DNA of 64,000 nt from Halococcus sediminicola (GCF_000755245.1 NZ_BBMP01000007.1:248001-312000), one strand, 5' to 3'; shown: positions 16,225 through 25,053, numbered from the stretch's first letter. Notes: generated by a model from the sequence alone, not told the origin. Translations and numbers: made by a program.

Positions 16225-17451
16225 ATGCTCCCGCTGCAACTCGACGTCCAGCAAGCGATCGGCATCTTCCTCGGTTCGGTCCGCGACGGCTTCGTTCAGG
16301 TCTCGGCGTTCGTTGCGATCACCGTCCTGCTGTTCGGCTACCTCCAGTATCGGACGGGCGGGCGGGTCGTCGAGTTCCTCGAAAACAACGAGCGACTCCA
16401 ACCCATCGCCGGCGGACTGCTCGGGCTGACGCCCGGCTGCGGCGGCGCGATCGTCGCAATGCCGCTGTACATCCGGGGTACCATCAGCTTCGGAACGGTG
16501 GTCGCCACGCTTGCGGCGACCGCGGGCGACGCGGCGTTCGTCATCATCGCGCTCGCGCCCGAGGCCGCGCTCTACGCCTACGGGATGGCGTTCGTCTCCG
16601 CCGTCCTGTTCGGCTACGCGATCGACTGGTGGGGATTGGGCGTCGGTCGTGTCGACCGCGCGGTCGAGCGCATCGGCCGGCCGATGACCGACGGCGGGTT
16701 CGCAACCACGAGCGTCGCCGACGGGGGGCCGAGCGTCGCCGGCTTCGAGATGGACGGTCACGACCACGACCACGAGCGAAAGACGTCGGGCGCGATGGCG
16801 AAAGTCACCCACGGTATCCACGTTCTGTGGTGGGTGGTGGCGATCGCCGGGTTGGTCGCCGGCGTGCTGTACCTCGCTCGCGGCGCGCCCGAGATTCCCT
16901 TCGAGTTCGGGTTCTCCTTTTTCGGGCTGTTCACCGTCGCCGGTCTCGTCGGGACGACGCTTTCGTTCTACTTGCACTTCTTCGGCCGACGGTTCATCGG
17001 CGAAGGCGACGCGGGCCGTATCCGTGAATCGTACGCCGACGCCTACGACACGTTCCAGCACGCGGCCATGGAGACCAGCATGGTCACTGTCTGGGTGATC
17101 GGTGCCTACCTCGTCTACGAGTACGCCGTCGTGCTCCTCTCGCTCGACATCGGGGCGCTCGCGGCGGCCGCGGGTGTTCTCGCGCCGCTCGCGGGTGCGG
17201 CGCTCGGATTGGTTCCCGGCTGTGCGCCACAGATCGTCTTCGCCGGCATCTACGCCGAAGGGGCGATCCCCTTCTCGGCGCTCGTGGCCAACGCGATCAG
17301 TCAGGACGGCGACGCGCTGTTCCCGCTGATGGCGATCGACATGAAGGCGGCGATCATTGCCACGATCTACACGACGATTCCAGCGGCGGTCGTCGGTGTC
17401 GCGGTCCACTACTTCTGGCCGTTCGCCCAGTTCGGTTTCGGGGTGCTCTGA
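16225..17451 (+). CDS. ArsP_2-type 10-TM heavy-metal exporter
   Basis: The protein is made of two homologous halves, each with a Gly/Pro/Cys motif: LTPGCGGAIVAMPLY near residue 85 and LVPGCAPQIVFAGIY in the second half. These are hallmarks of the putative 10-TM manganese/heavy-metal exporter family (ArsP_2). The central cytosolic loop carries the His/Asp cluster DGHDHDHERK, a likely metal-binding site. The frame is open from GTG 16195, but ATG 16225 gives a normal N-terminus (MLPLQLDVQQAIGIFLG). It stands upstream of a P-type metal ATPase on the same strand. Confidence 0.85.
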   Translation: MLPLQLDVQQAIGIFLGSVRDGFVQVSAFVAITVLLFGYLQYRTGGRVVEFLENNERLQPIAGGLLGLTPGCGGAIVAMPLYIRGTISFGTVVATLAATAGDAAFVIIALAPEAALYAYGMAFVSAVLFGYAIDWWGLGVGRVDRAVERIGRPMTDGGFATTSVADGGPSVAGFEMDGHDHDHERKTSGAMAKVTHGIHVLWWVVAIAGLVAGVLYLARGAPEIPFEFGFSFFGLFTVAGLVGTTLSFYLHFFGRRFIGEGDAGRIRESYADAYDTFQHAAMETSMVTVWVIGAYLVYEYAVVLLSLDIGALAAAAGVLAPLAGAALGLVPGCAPQIVFAGIYAEGAIPFSALVANAISQDGDALFPLMAIDMKAAIIATIYTTIPAAVVGVAVHYFWPFAQFGFGVL

Positions 17452-17479
17452 CGAGCGGCGTCTCGCTTTCCGCCATCGC

Positions 17480-17672
17480 CAGTACGCGCCCGACCTCGCC
17501 GAGCGGTACGACGCGACGCTCCACGCGCTGTTCGTCGTCGATACCGACCGGGGTTGGCTGACGCTCTCGAAGGCCGGGGTCCACCACACATACCGAGAGG
17601 TCGACCGCGAGAGACGTCCCGGTGGTGGCCGTCAGCACGTCCGCTTCGGAATACGATCGGATCACGACCTAG
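17480..17672 (+). pseudogene. decayed universal stress protein (UspA) fragment
   Basis: The 310-base gap between exporter and ATPase holds the remains of a UspA-like gene. One frame reads YAPDLAERYDATLHALFVVD (from 17483) and LTLSKAGVHHTYREVDRE, the usual mid-part of an archaeal Usp. After about 17611 the similarity shifts frame and reads VPVVAVSTSASEYDR, ending at TAG 17670-17672. There is no start codon with a proper N-terminal strand, and the nucleotide-binding GxxGxG region is missing. Confidence 0.7.
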
Positions 17673-17733
17673 TAATCTATGTCGGCTTTGTTCACAACCT
17701 CTAATACTGGAACCGGCTATTTTGGCAGCCAGA

Positions 17734-17743
17734 TTAATAAAAA
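17734..17743 (+). promoter_or_regulatory. TATA-like box of the P-type ATPase
   Basis: TTAATAAAAA is centred about 26 bases before ATG 17765, the right distance for a leaderless start. Confidence 0.55.
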
Positions 17744-17764
17744 CGCGTCCCGTATGGTCGGCAA

Positions 17765-20146
17765 ATGGATGCAGCCGATTCCGACTCGCCGGCCGACGGA
17801 ACCGATACCCCGCCGGACGAGCACGCCGACCGCGAAACCGAGATTGGAGACGAACCGTCGAATTCGGCTTCGACGGACGAGGGAACCGTCGTCCAGCTCT
17901 CGGTTCCCGACATGGACTGCCCCTCCTGTGCGGGGAAAGTCGAGCGCAGCGTTCGGAAACTCGACGGGATCGAGGGTGTCGATCCACAGGCGACGACCGG
18001 CACGCTCACCGTCGCCTTCGACGACGATCGCACGACGCGGGAGGGAATCGCCGAGCGAGTCGAGAAGGCCGGGTACGACGTCACCGACGCTGCGAGTCAG
18101 AGATCGAACGACGAGAGCGATGCGAACGAGAGCATCTGGACGAGTCGGCGCGCGATCAAGACGTGGATCAGTGGCGGGTTCCTCGGGCTGGGTCTCCTCT
18201 TCGAATTCCTCCTGACCACGCAGAACGCCGCCGTCGGAACGGTTCTCGGCAGTGAACTCCACGTCGCGGACGTCCTCTTCTTGATCGGCGTTGCGGTCGG
18301 CGGCCAGGAGATCCTCCGGAACGGCTACTACTCCGCGCGAAATCTCAATCTCGACATCGATTTCCTGATGTCGGTCGCCATCCTCGGCGCGCTGGTCGCG
18401 AGCCTCGCGTTCGGCGAGGCGCTCTACTTCGAGGCCGCCACACTTGCATTCCTGTTCAGCGTGGCCGAACTGCTCGAACGCTCCTCGATGGATCAGGCCC
18501 GCAACTCGCTGCAGGAACTGATGGATCTCTCGCCGGACGAGGCGACCGTCAAGCGCGACAACGGTGAGGAGACGGTGCCGGTCGACGAGGTGTCGGTCGG
18601 CGCGGTCGTGGTGGTGCGTCCGGGCGAGAAGATCCCGATGGACGGCGACGTCGTCGACGGCGAGAGCGCGGTCAACCAGGCCCCCATCACCGGCGAGAGC
18701 GTTCCGGTCGATAAGACCACCGGCGACGAGGTGTACGCGGGGACGATCAACGAGGAGGGCTACCTCGAAGTGCAGGTCACCTCCGGGGCCGCGGACAACA
18801 CCCTCTCGCGCATCGTGGAAATGGTCGAGGACGCCCAGTCTAACAAGACCGAGCGCGAGCAGTTCGTCGAGCGCTTTTCGGCGTGGTACACGCCCGTCGT
18901 GGTCGCGTTTGCGGTCCTGGTGACGCTCGTCAGCCCGTTCGTCCTCGGGACCACGTGGTCGACGGCCGTCGTCCACGGTCTCACCCTACTGGTGCTCGCG
19001 TGCCCGTGCGCGTTCGTCATCTCGACGCCCGTCTCGGTGGTGTCGGGTATCACGAGCGCCGCGGACAACGGCGTGCTCATCAAGGGCGGTAACCACCTCG
19101 AAGCGATGGGCGCGGTCGACGTGGTGGCCTTCGACAAGACCGGCACGCTCACGAAGGGCGAACTCACCGTGACGGACGTCGTTTCGCTCAACGGCAACAC
19201 CGAGGAGGACGTCCTCCGGTGTGCGCGCGGGCTCGAAAAGCGCAGCGAACACCCGATCGGCGAGGCCATCGTCGCCGAGGCCGGCAGCGCGGGCGTCGCC
19301 GAACGGGAGATCGACGACTTCGAGAGTATTACCGGGAAGGGCGTACAGGCGGAGCTCGACGGCACGCCACACTTCGCCGGCAAGCCAGGACTGTTCGACG
19401 ACCTCGGGTTCGACCTCTCACACGTCCATGCGACGACCGACGGAGGCGTCGTCACGGAGACGACCCGCCAGCTCTGCGAGCGCAACGATTGCTTGGACTT
19501 GCTGGAGGAGACGGTACCCGACCTCCAGTCTGAAGGAAAGACCGTCGTACTGGTGGGGACCGAAGACGAGATCGAGGGCATCGTCGCGGTCGCCGACGAA
19601 GTGCGCGCCGAAGCAGAGCGGACGGTTGCCCGGCTTCGGGAACTCGGTGTCGAACGCACGGTGATGCTCACGGGCGACAACGACCGCACCGCGCGCGCGA
19701 TCGCCGAGGGGGTCGGCGTCGACGAGCATCGTGCGGAGCTGCTCCCGGACGAGAAGGTCGAGGCCGTCGAGGAACTAGTCGACGAATACGATGGCGTGGC
19801 GATGGTCGGCGACGGGATCAACGACGCGCCGGCGCTCGCGACCGCGACGGTCGGGGTTGCGATGGGCGCGGCCGGCACGGACACGGCGCTCGAAACCGCC
19901 GACATCGCGCTGATGGGCGACGACCTATCGAAACTCCCGTATCTCTACGAACTCGCGGGCGACGCTAACGGCGTCATCCGCCAGAACATCGTCGGCAGCC
20001 TCCTCTTCAAGGCCGGACTGGCGGTCGCAGTTCCGTTCGGCTACGTCCCGATCTGGCTGGCAGTGCTCGCGGGCGACGCCGGTATGACCGTCGCCGTGAC
20101 CGCCAATGCGATGCGACTCTCGCGCGTTCGAGCGAGCGACGAATGA
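17765..20146 (+). CDS. heavy-metal P1B-type ATPase (Zn/Cd/Pb-like)
   Basis: This 793-residue pump uses ATP to expel soft metal cations. The N-terminus has an acidic spacer and one HMA domain with the metal-binding MDCPSCAGKVERSV (about residues 47-60). The actuator motif is TGESVPVDKT. The membrane CPC motif is at residues 413-415 (ACPCAFVIS), the phosphorylated Asp is D457 in DKTGTLTKG, the SE-HP locus is KRSEHPIGEAI, and the hinge is GDGINDAPAL. The MDCPSC type HMA and overall form resemble ZntA/CadA more than CopA, but Cu cannot be excluded. It shares a strand and region with the ArsP_2 exporter. Confidence 0.95.
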   Translation: MDAADSDSPADGTDTPPDEHADRETEIGDEPSNSASTDEGTVVQLSVPDMDCPSCAGKVERSVRKLDGIEGVDPQATTGTLTVAFDDDRTTREGIAERVEKAGYDVTDAASQRSNDESDANESIWTSRRAIKTWISGGFLGLGLLFEFLLTTQNAAVGTVLGSELHVADVLFLIGVAVGGQEILRNGYYSARNLNLDIDFLMSVAILGALVASLAFGEALYFEAATLAFLFSVAELLERSSMDQARNSLQELMDLSPDEATVKRDNGEETVPVDEVSVGAVVVVRPGEKIPMDGDVVDGESAVNQAPITGESVPVDKTTGDEVYAGTINEEGYLEVQVTSGAADNTLSRIVEMVEDAQSNKTEREQFVERFSAWYTPVVVAFAVLVTLVSPFVLGTTWSTAVVHGLTLLVLACPCAFVISTPVSVVSGITSAADNGVLIKGGNHLEAMGAVDVVAFDKTGTLTKGELTVTDVVSLNGNTEEDVLRCARGLEKRSEHPIGEAIVAEAGSAGVAEREIDDFESITGKGVQAELDGTPHFAGKPGLFDDLGFDLSHVHATTDGGVVTETTRQLCERNDCLDLLEETVPDLQSEGKTVVLVGTEDEIEGIVAVADEVRAEAERTVARLRELGVERTVMLTGDNDRTARAIAEGVGVDEHRAELLPDEKVEAVEELVDEYDGVAMVGDGINDAPALATATVGVAMGAAGTDTALETADIALMGDDLSKLPYLYELAGDANGVIRQNIVGSLLFKAGLAVAVPFGYVPIWLAVLAGDAGMTVAVTANAMRLSRVRASDE

Positions 20147-20257
20147 ACCGTGTCGTCGGCCGGGTGCAGGTCGCACGAAGAGCGGAATCGGTCTTCGATA
20201 CTCTTTCGTCGGTTCGGACGGCCGACTCGGCCGGGGTGCGTACCCGGTCGCCGACCG

Positions 20258-21277
20258 CTACGCGGGCAGACTGCTGTTCGACTGCTCGCGTTCGAGCGCG
20301 TGTCGGGTCGAGGTGTCGAGTTCGACGAGATGACAGAGCGGGTTGCCCGGATATACCAACGGATTTTCGAGCACACCCACCAGCAGGCCCGTAAAGGGTG
20401 CGGTCACGGTCTCGCTGTCGGTCTTGAACGGGTCGGTGATGGTACAGACCGCTTCGCCCTCCTCGACGAGGTCGCCGCCGTCGTAGTGCATATCTACCAA
20501 TCCACCCACGTCCGCCCGGAGCCACGTCTTCTCGGCGTCGCCGTCGATGACGGTGCGCCAACCCGGCCACCGAACCGCGCTCACGCGCTGCATCCCGAAC
20601 TCCGCGAGCACGCTCTCGACGCCGGCGAGCGCGCGATCGATGAGTCCGCGCTGGAAGCGATGGGCCTCGCCCATCTCGATGGTGATCATCGGCACCTCAC
20701 GAACGGTCGCCTCGTGGCGCAGGGTCCCCTCCGGGCCCACGCCGTCGATGACGACGTTCGAGGCGAACGATTTGGCGACGCGCTCGACGCCCTCCTCGGC
20801 GGTGTTCGCGCGGACGTGGAGCATGTTGGTGCGCCCGCGCGTCGAGGTGTGGAAATCCAGCCCGAAATCACAGGGAGCGACGAAGTTTTCGAAGATGTGA
20901 TTGGCCATCCGGCGCGCGCTCGTGCCCGTCTCACTGCCCGGAAACGACCGATTCAGGTCGCGGTCGTAGATGGGTAGATAGCGCTGCTGGGCGAGGAATC
21001 CCGGGACGTTCAATACTGGGAGACAGACCAGCGTCCCGCGGAGGTCGTCGTGGTTCCAGTCGTGGGCGACAGTTCTGACGACCTCGATGCCGTTGAGTTC
21101 GTCGCCGTGGGCCGCCGCGCTGAGGACCCCCGTCGGTCCCGGCTCGGAGCCGTTGACGATGGTTACCGGGATGCGAACCGGATCGCCCATGTACGTCTCA
21201 CTGATAGCGTAGCGGATGTCCCGCGTCTCGCCCGGTTCGACCCGGCCCCCGTCGTAGCTGAACGCACCGTCGGCCAT
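20258..21277 (-). CDS. succinylglutamate desuccinylase/aspartoacylase-family protein
   Basis: The 339-residue zinc hydrolase of the M14-like AstE/AspA family starts at ATG 21277 (MADGAFSYDGGRVEPGE). The zinc motif is AAHGDELNGIEVV (His and Glu), with a later His in FGLDFHTSTRGRTN. A catalytic Glu region is PMITIEMGEAHRF. A C-terminal barrel-like domain (GGLVDMHYDGGDLVEEGEAV) resembles a swivelling lipoyl-like fold. It is divergent from the RimK-protease fusion. This pairing suggests a joint amino-acid tagging/untagging role, inferred only. Confidence 0.88.
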   Translation of the reverse strand: MADGAFSYDGGRVEPGETRDIRYAISETYMGDPVRIPVTIVNGSEPGPTGVLSAAAHGDELNGIEVVRTVAHDWNHDDLRGTLVCLPVLNVPGFLAQQRYLPIYDRDLNRSFPGSETGTSARRMANHIFENFVAPCDFGLDFHTSTRGRTNMLHVRANTAEEGVERVAKSFASNVVIDGVGPEGTLRHEATVREVPMITIEMGEAHRFQRGLIDRALAGVESVLAEFGMQRVSAVRWPGWRTVIDGDAEKTWLRADVGGLVDMHYDGGDLVEEGEAVCTITDPFKTDSETVTAPFTGLLVGVLENPLVYPGNPLCHLVELDTSTRHALEREQSNSSLPA

Positions 21278-21368
21278 TGCTCGCGCCTCGGCAGCCACAC
21301 GTAAAGCCCTCGCGTCTGCCGGCCGCACGGCTGCCGGCCATCGCCATAGCTTTGCCGAACGCGCAGCG

Positions 21369-22727
21369 ATGAAGGATATGGACGAGACAGCAGCGGTTCG
21401 CGTGGGCGTGTTGAGCCTCCACACCAGCAAGGAGACCAAAGCGATCTTGAACGCCGTCGAGGACCTCAGCCACGAACCCGTCTGGTTGCGCCGGGAGAAC
21501 ACGGCGATCTCCATCCGCGACAGCGAGGTGAGTCTCGAACCCGAAGTCGACGTCGTCGCCAACCGATTACTCCTGTCGAACACCGAAGAACCGGCCGAGG
21601 GACTCGGCCTCGCGGCGACCTTCGAGCGCGTCCGCCCGATGCTCAATCGTCCGGGACCCACCTTGACGGCGATCCACAAGTTCGCCACCGCCGCCCGACT
21701 GGCCGACTGGAACGTCCGCGTGCCGGATGCGCTGCTCGCGCTCTCGAACGACCGGCTGAATCGTGGCCGCGAGCGCTTCGGCGATGTCGGCGTCTACAAG
21801 ACTGCCATCGGCACTCACGGTGGTGGGACGTGGAAGGTGGACCTCGACGAACCTGTGAACCCGAAAGTCGGCAAGCGACAGGCCTTCTTGCAGGAACTCA
21901 TCGAGCGCGACGCGAGCGAACACCGCGACCTCCGAGTGTACGTCGTCGGCGACCGCATCATCGGCGCGATGCACCGCTACGCGCCGGAAGGCGACTGGCG
22001 GACGAACGTCGCCCTCGGCGGCGCGGTCGAGAACGTCACCGACGAGATCCCCGACGAGGCCCGCGAGACCGCCCTCTACGCCGCCGACGTGATGAACCTC
22101 GACTACGTTGGAGTCGACCTCATCGAAGGAGAGAAAGGCTGGTACGTCCTCGAGATGAATCCAACAGCCGGCTTCAAAGGTCTCTACGAGGCCACCGGCA
22201 CGAGTCCCGCCCCCTACATCGCCAAGCACGCCATCGAGAAGGTCGGGGGGGAAGTCGACGACGAGCGCGTGCGTGACCTCGCGGCGACGCTCGACGACTC
22301 CCGTCCCACGAGTATGCCCCGCACCGAACGGCCCGCACCCGGCCAGACGCCGACGGTCGGCTACATCGAGGACGTGGTGGTCAGCGGCACCAGCGGCTCC
22401 CAGTCGACGCTCGCGAAATCCGACACGGGCGCGACACGAACCAGCATCGACACCTCGCTGGCGGCCGCCATCGGTGCCGGACCGATAAAGAGCATGACGC
22501 GCGTGCGCTCGGGCAGTTCGAAATCCGGCACGGCCCGCCCGGTGGTCGATCTCGTGGTGGGCGTCGGCGGCACCCAACACACCGTCACTGCGAGCGTCGA
22601 GGACCGCAGCCACATGAGCTATCCACTCCTGCTGGGCCGAGACATCCTCAAGCACTATCAGGTTGACGTCCGCCGGCGTGCCGACAGCGACGAGCCACGG
22701 CCCGAGGAGGAAGCACTCGAAGAATAG
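21369..22727 (+). CDS. RimK-type ATP-grasp ligase fused to an Asp-protease-like domain
   Basis: Residues about 10-300 form an ATP-grasp ligase: KFATAARLADWNVRVPDALL, the Gly-rich lid TAIGTHGGGTWKV, and VLEMNPTAGFKGLYEATG near the active site. After a Pro-rich linker (RPAPGQTPTV), residues about 330-440 match the RimK-associated RimB/retropepsin-like domain with SDTGATRTSID (Asp 352) and HMSYPLLLGRDILKHYQVDV. In bacteria these are often separate proteins. RimK-type enzymes add amino acids, often glutamate, to a C-terminus or small molecule; the target here is unknown. Divergent from the aspartoacylase-like gene by about 90 bases. Confidence 0.9.
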   Translation: MKDMDETAAVRVGVLSLHTSKETKAILNAVEDLSHEPVWLRRENTAISIRDSEVSLEPEVDVVANRLLLSNTEEPAEGLGLAATFERVRPMLNRPGPTLTAIHKFATAARLADWNVRVPDALLALSNDRLNRGRERFGDVGVYKTAIGTHGGGTWKVDLDEPVNPKVGKRQAFLQELIERDASEHRDLRVYVVGDRIIGAMHRYAPEGDWRTNVALGGAVENVTDEIPDEARETALYAADVMNLDYVGVDLIEGEKGWYVLEMNPTAGFKGLYEATGTSPAPYIAKHAIEKVGGEVDDERVRDLAATLDDSRPTSMPRTERPAPGQTPTVGYIEDVVVSGTSGSQSTLAKSDTGATRTSIDTSLAAAIGAGPIKSMTRVRSGSSKSGTARPVVDLVVGVGGTQHTVTASVEDRSHMSYPLLLGRDILKHYQVDVRRRADSDEPRPEEEALEE

Positions 22728-22736
22728 GGATACCGG

Positions 22737-23318
22737 TCAGGACTCGTAGTGTCGCCAGATGTAGAGCGTGGCGAGGCTTCGGTACGGTCGCCAGCGCTCG
22801 GCGACCGCGCGCATCTCCTCGCGCGTCATCTCGCCGTCGCCGTACAGCGACTCGATGCCCCGGCGCACCGCGAGGTCGCCGAGCGGGAGGACGTCCTCGC
22901 GACCGAGCGCGAAGATGAGATACATCCGCCCGGTCCACTCGCCGACGCCACGAATCTCGGCGAGTTCGTCGATGACTTCCTCGTCGTTCGCATCCGCGAA
23001 CCCCTCGCGAGTCAGGTCGCGCTCGCGGAAGGCTCTGGCGGTGTTTCTGACGTACTCGGTCTTCGTCTCGCCGAGGCCCGCATCGCGGAGTTCGTCGGCG
23101 TCGGCGGCGAGCACCGCTTCGGGTGTGAGGTCGTCGAACAGTGCGAACACGCGTTCGCGGACGGCGTTGGCCGAGGCCGTCGAGATGGACTGATTGATGA
23201 TGGAGATCACGAGGCGCTCGAAGGGGTCGTCCGCGACGTCGAGTTCGAGTTCGCCGAACTCCTCGATCAGTGCGCGCAGTACGGGGTCCTCGCGCAGCGT
23301 ATCGTGGGCATCGGACAC
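22737..23318 (-). CDS. HhH-GPD base-excision DNA glycosylase (AlkA-like)
   Basis: The 193-residue protein has ISIINQSISTASANAVRERVF (helical start of the fold), the helix-hairpin-helix IRGVGEWTGRMYLIF and the catalytic Asp in VLPLGDLAVRRGI. This fits 3-methyladenine glycosylases that remove alkylated purines. The start is GTG 23318 (VSDAHDTLREDPVLR). It runs in the minus direction and converges with the RimK-fusion gene, with 9 bases between the stops. Confidence 0.9.
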   Translation of the reverse strand: MSDAHDTLREDPVLRALIEEFGELELDVADDPFERLVISIINQSISTASANAVRERVFALFDDLTPEAVLAADADELRDAGLGETKTEYVRNTARAFRERDLTREGFADANDEEVIDELAEIRGVGEWTGRMYLIFALGREDVLPLGDLAVRRGIESLYGDGEMTREEMRAVAERWRPYRSLATLYIWRHYES

Positions 23319-23395
23319 GGAGCAGGTGCGAGCGCGACGGCGATAGCGGTTGTGGTCGCGGCCGTCGGGGGTTGCTTGTCGACTACAAACAGTCT

Positions 23396-24238
23396 TCAGC
23401 CGAGCGCAACGTCGAGCGAGAGCATCACGACGAGTCCGACGATGGTGCCGAGCGTCGCCATCCGTTCGTGACCGTTGGCGTGGGTCTGCGGGACGATTTC
23501 GTCGATGATGACGTAGAGCATTCCGCCGGCGGCGAAGCCCATCGCGTACGGGAGGATCGGGGCGGCGAACGAAACCGCGACCGCGCCGAACACCGCGATG
23601 GGGAGTTCGACCAGCCCCGAGCGAACCCCCGTGATGCCGGCGTAGAACAGCGAGCCGAGCCCGGCGTTGCGGGCGGCGACCGCGACCGCGAGTCCTTCGG
23701 GAATGTTCTGGATGCCGATGGCGAGCATCAGCGCGATGGCGTTGCTCAGGTTGCCCGAGCCGAAGCCGACGCCGACCGCGAGCGCCTCGGGCATGTTGTG
23801 CAGCGTGATGGCGACGATGAAGATTATCAGGGGTGTGATCCGGCGCTCGTTGGCCGCTCGCTGGGCCGCGACCGCCTCGCCCCCGTCGGTCGAGAACTCT
23901 TCGCTGCTGCGACCGGTGACGAGGCGCTGGACGTAGGGAACCCACTTCTCGCCGCGGTCGAGCACGACCGCTCCTAATAGGATCCCGACGACGACCGGAA
24001 AGAGGCTTCCACCGGCGTAGTCCTCGATGCCCGGGATGATGAGGCTCGTGAAACTCGCCGCGAGCATGACGCCGCCCGCGAAGCCGAGCGCCCCGTCGAG
24101 CGCGCGCTCGCTGGGATTGCGCCAGACGACCACCGACAGCGCGCCGACGGCGTTGAGACCGGCGATGACCAACCCGCCGACGAGTGCCTGCCAGATCGGA
24201 TCCGTGCCGGCAAACCGGACGAAGAGGTCCTCTAACAT
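23396..24238 (-). CDS. ZIP-family divalent metal transporter
   Basis: The 280-residue protein has eight predicted TM helices with the ZIP motifs TLHNMPEALAVGVGFG (helix 4) and QNIPEGLAVAVA (helix 5), the GufA/ZupT-like form. It likely takes in zinc, manganese or iron. A small His/Glu-rich loop stands after helix 3. A possible DtxR/SirR-like inverted repeat lies 87 bases upstream. It shares a region with the P-type ATPase, exporter and the DNA glycosylase but not their operon. Confidence 0.92.
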   Translation of the reverse strand: MLEDLFVRFAGTDPIWQALVGGLVIAGLNAVGALSVVVWRNPSERALDGALGFAGGVMLAASFTSLIIPGIEDYAGGSLFPVVVGILLGAVVLDRGEKWVPYVQRLVTGRSSEEFSTDGGEAVAAQRAANERRITPLIIFIVAITLHNMPEALAVGVGFGSGNLSNAIALMLAIGIQNIPEGLAVAVAARNAGLGSLFYAGITGVRSGLVELPIAVFGAVAVSFAAPILPYAMGFAAGGMLYVIIDEIVPQTHANGHERMATLGTIVGLVVMLSLDVALG

Positions 24239-24324
24239 CGCTGTACTCGGTCGTGTCGGTTCCCGACGGTCGTGCGGGCCGCCGCAGCCGGGGTACAGCT
24301 GTTGTCTCGCATCTAACTACTGAA

Positions 24325-24336
24325 TTAGTCGGCTAA
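24325..24336. promoter_or_regulatory. possible metal-regulator operator TTAG-TCGG-CTAA
   Basis: A 4-base inverted repeat with a 4-base centre, flanked by A/T, sits upstream of the ZIP gene and beside a TATA-like ATATCTTTTAG (minus strand). DtxR/SirR-family operators often contain TTAG/CTAA half sites. The match is short. Confidence 0.3.
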
Positions 24337-24708
24337 AAGATATGAGTTTCGTCTGAAAAACACTCGTGACCGGCGGTCCGGCGTGCGTTCGACGGCGCTG
24401 TACCGTCGGTCGGAAAGCCGGCGGTCGTCGGTTCGATCCGCTCGACCGTCAATGGGCCGTCGACGACGCCGACGGAACGCTTCCGGTCGACAGCACGGAA
24501 AACGGGCCGGCCGGTTGACCCCCGGCCCGTGGTTCGCGTATGCTCCCACACTCGGCGGCCCCGTGTCGGCCGAGCGTAGCGCAGACCCCGCGTGTCTGCG
24601 TTCGTCGTTCGACCGGCCAATATCTTAAGGGTTGTTACCAGTTAGCACGTGGGACGGTGACAGTGCCTTCGGATTCGATCGCGTGGCGACTCGCCGCGGT
24701 CGCGCCGG
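24337..24708. other. non-coding gap, nothing identified
   Basis: About 370 GC-rich bases separate the ZIP promoter from the pyrimidine-dimer glycosylase. Open frames here (for example 24333-24620 minus) are Arg/Thr-rich and lack protein-like patterns. I found no tRNA, RNase P or SRP RNA signatures. Confidence 0.6.
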
Positions 24709-25053
24709 TCAGCGGTCGTGTTCGCGCGCCCGGGCGGCGCAGTCCTCACACCGGTCGAACAGTTCGTCGCGGTTCGCTTCGGGGTCGACCGCGCCGGCAC
24801 CGTAGGTGGGACCGTCGTAGGCCAGCGGCGAGTCGTGATTCATGCCGCGGTCGATCATCTCCGCGGCGAGTCGGGCGTGGCGCCGTTCGAGCCGGGTCGT
24901 GTCGATGTTTCCCTTCTCGGCGTGCCCCTCGGCGATGGCCGCCCCGTGGGGATGGTTGTCGATGGTTCCCACGAGTTGGTGGTGTTCTGCATGCTCGCCG
25001 CGCAGATGGTCGTCACAGAGGAGTTCGGGCCGAACGCACCACATCCGAGTCAT
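24709..25053 (-). CDS. pyrimidine dimer DNA glycosylase-like protein
   Basis: The 114-residue protein starts MTRMWCVRPELLCDDHLRGE and matches the Pyr_excise (T4 endonuclease V-like) family, with HQLVGTID, RRHARLAAEMIDRGMNHDSPL and an acidic CEDCAAR end. These enzymes cut beside UV-induced pyrimidine dimers. The T4 protein begins with Thr after Met, as here (Thr2 is its nucleophile), though the family assignment of that residue to this protein is inferred. Such a UV-repair enzyme suits a sun-exposed halophile. Confidence 0.8.
   Translation of the reverse strand: MTRMWCVRPELLCDDHLRGEHAEHHQLVGTIDNHPHGAAIAEGHAEKGNIDTTRLERRHARLAAEMIDRGMNHDSPLAYDGPTYGAGAVDPEANRDELFDRCEDCAARAREHDR

Noticed and set aside
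16033-17589. 518-residue minus-strand frame
   Set aside because: Antisense shadow of the ArsP_2 exporter; strongly Arg/Asp repetitive and with no TM or motif pattern.
24425-24450. GGTTCGATCC, a tRNA T-loop-like string
   Set aside because: No pairing T stem (GTCGG does not match CGCTC) and no acceptor or D arm around it.
24333-24620. 95-residue minus-strand frame in the gap after the ZIP gene
   Set aside because: Mostly Arg, Thr and Gly, no hydrophobic core, and no good start context.
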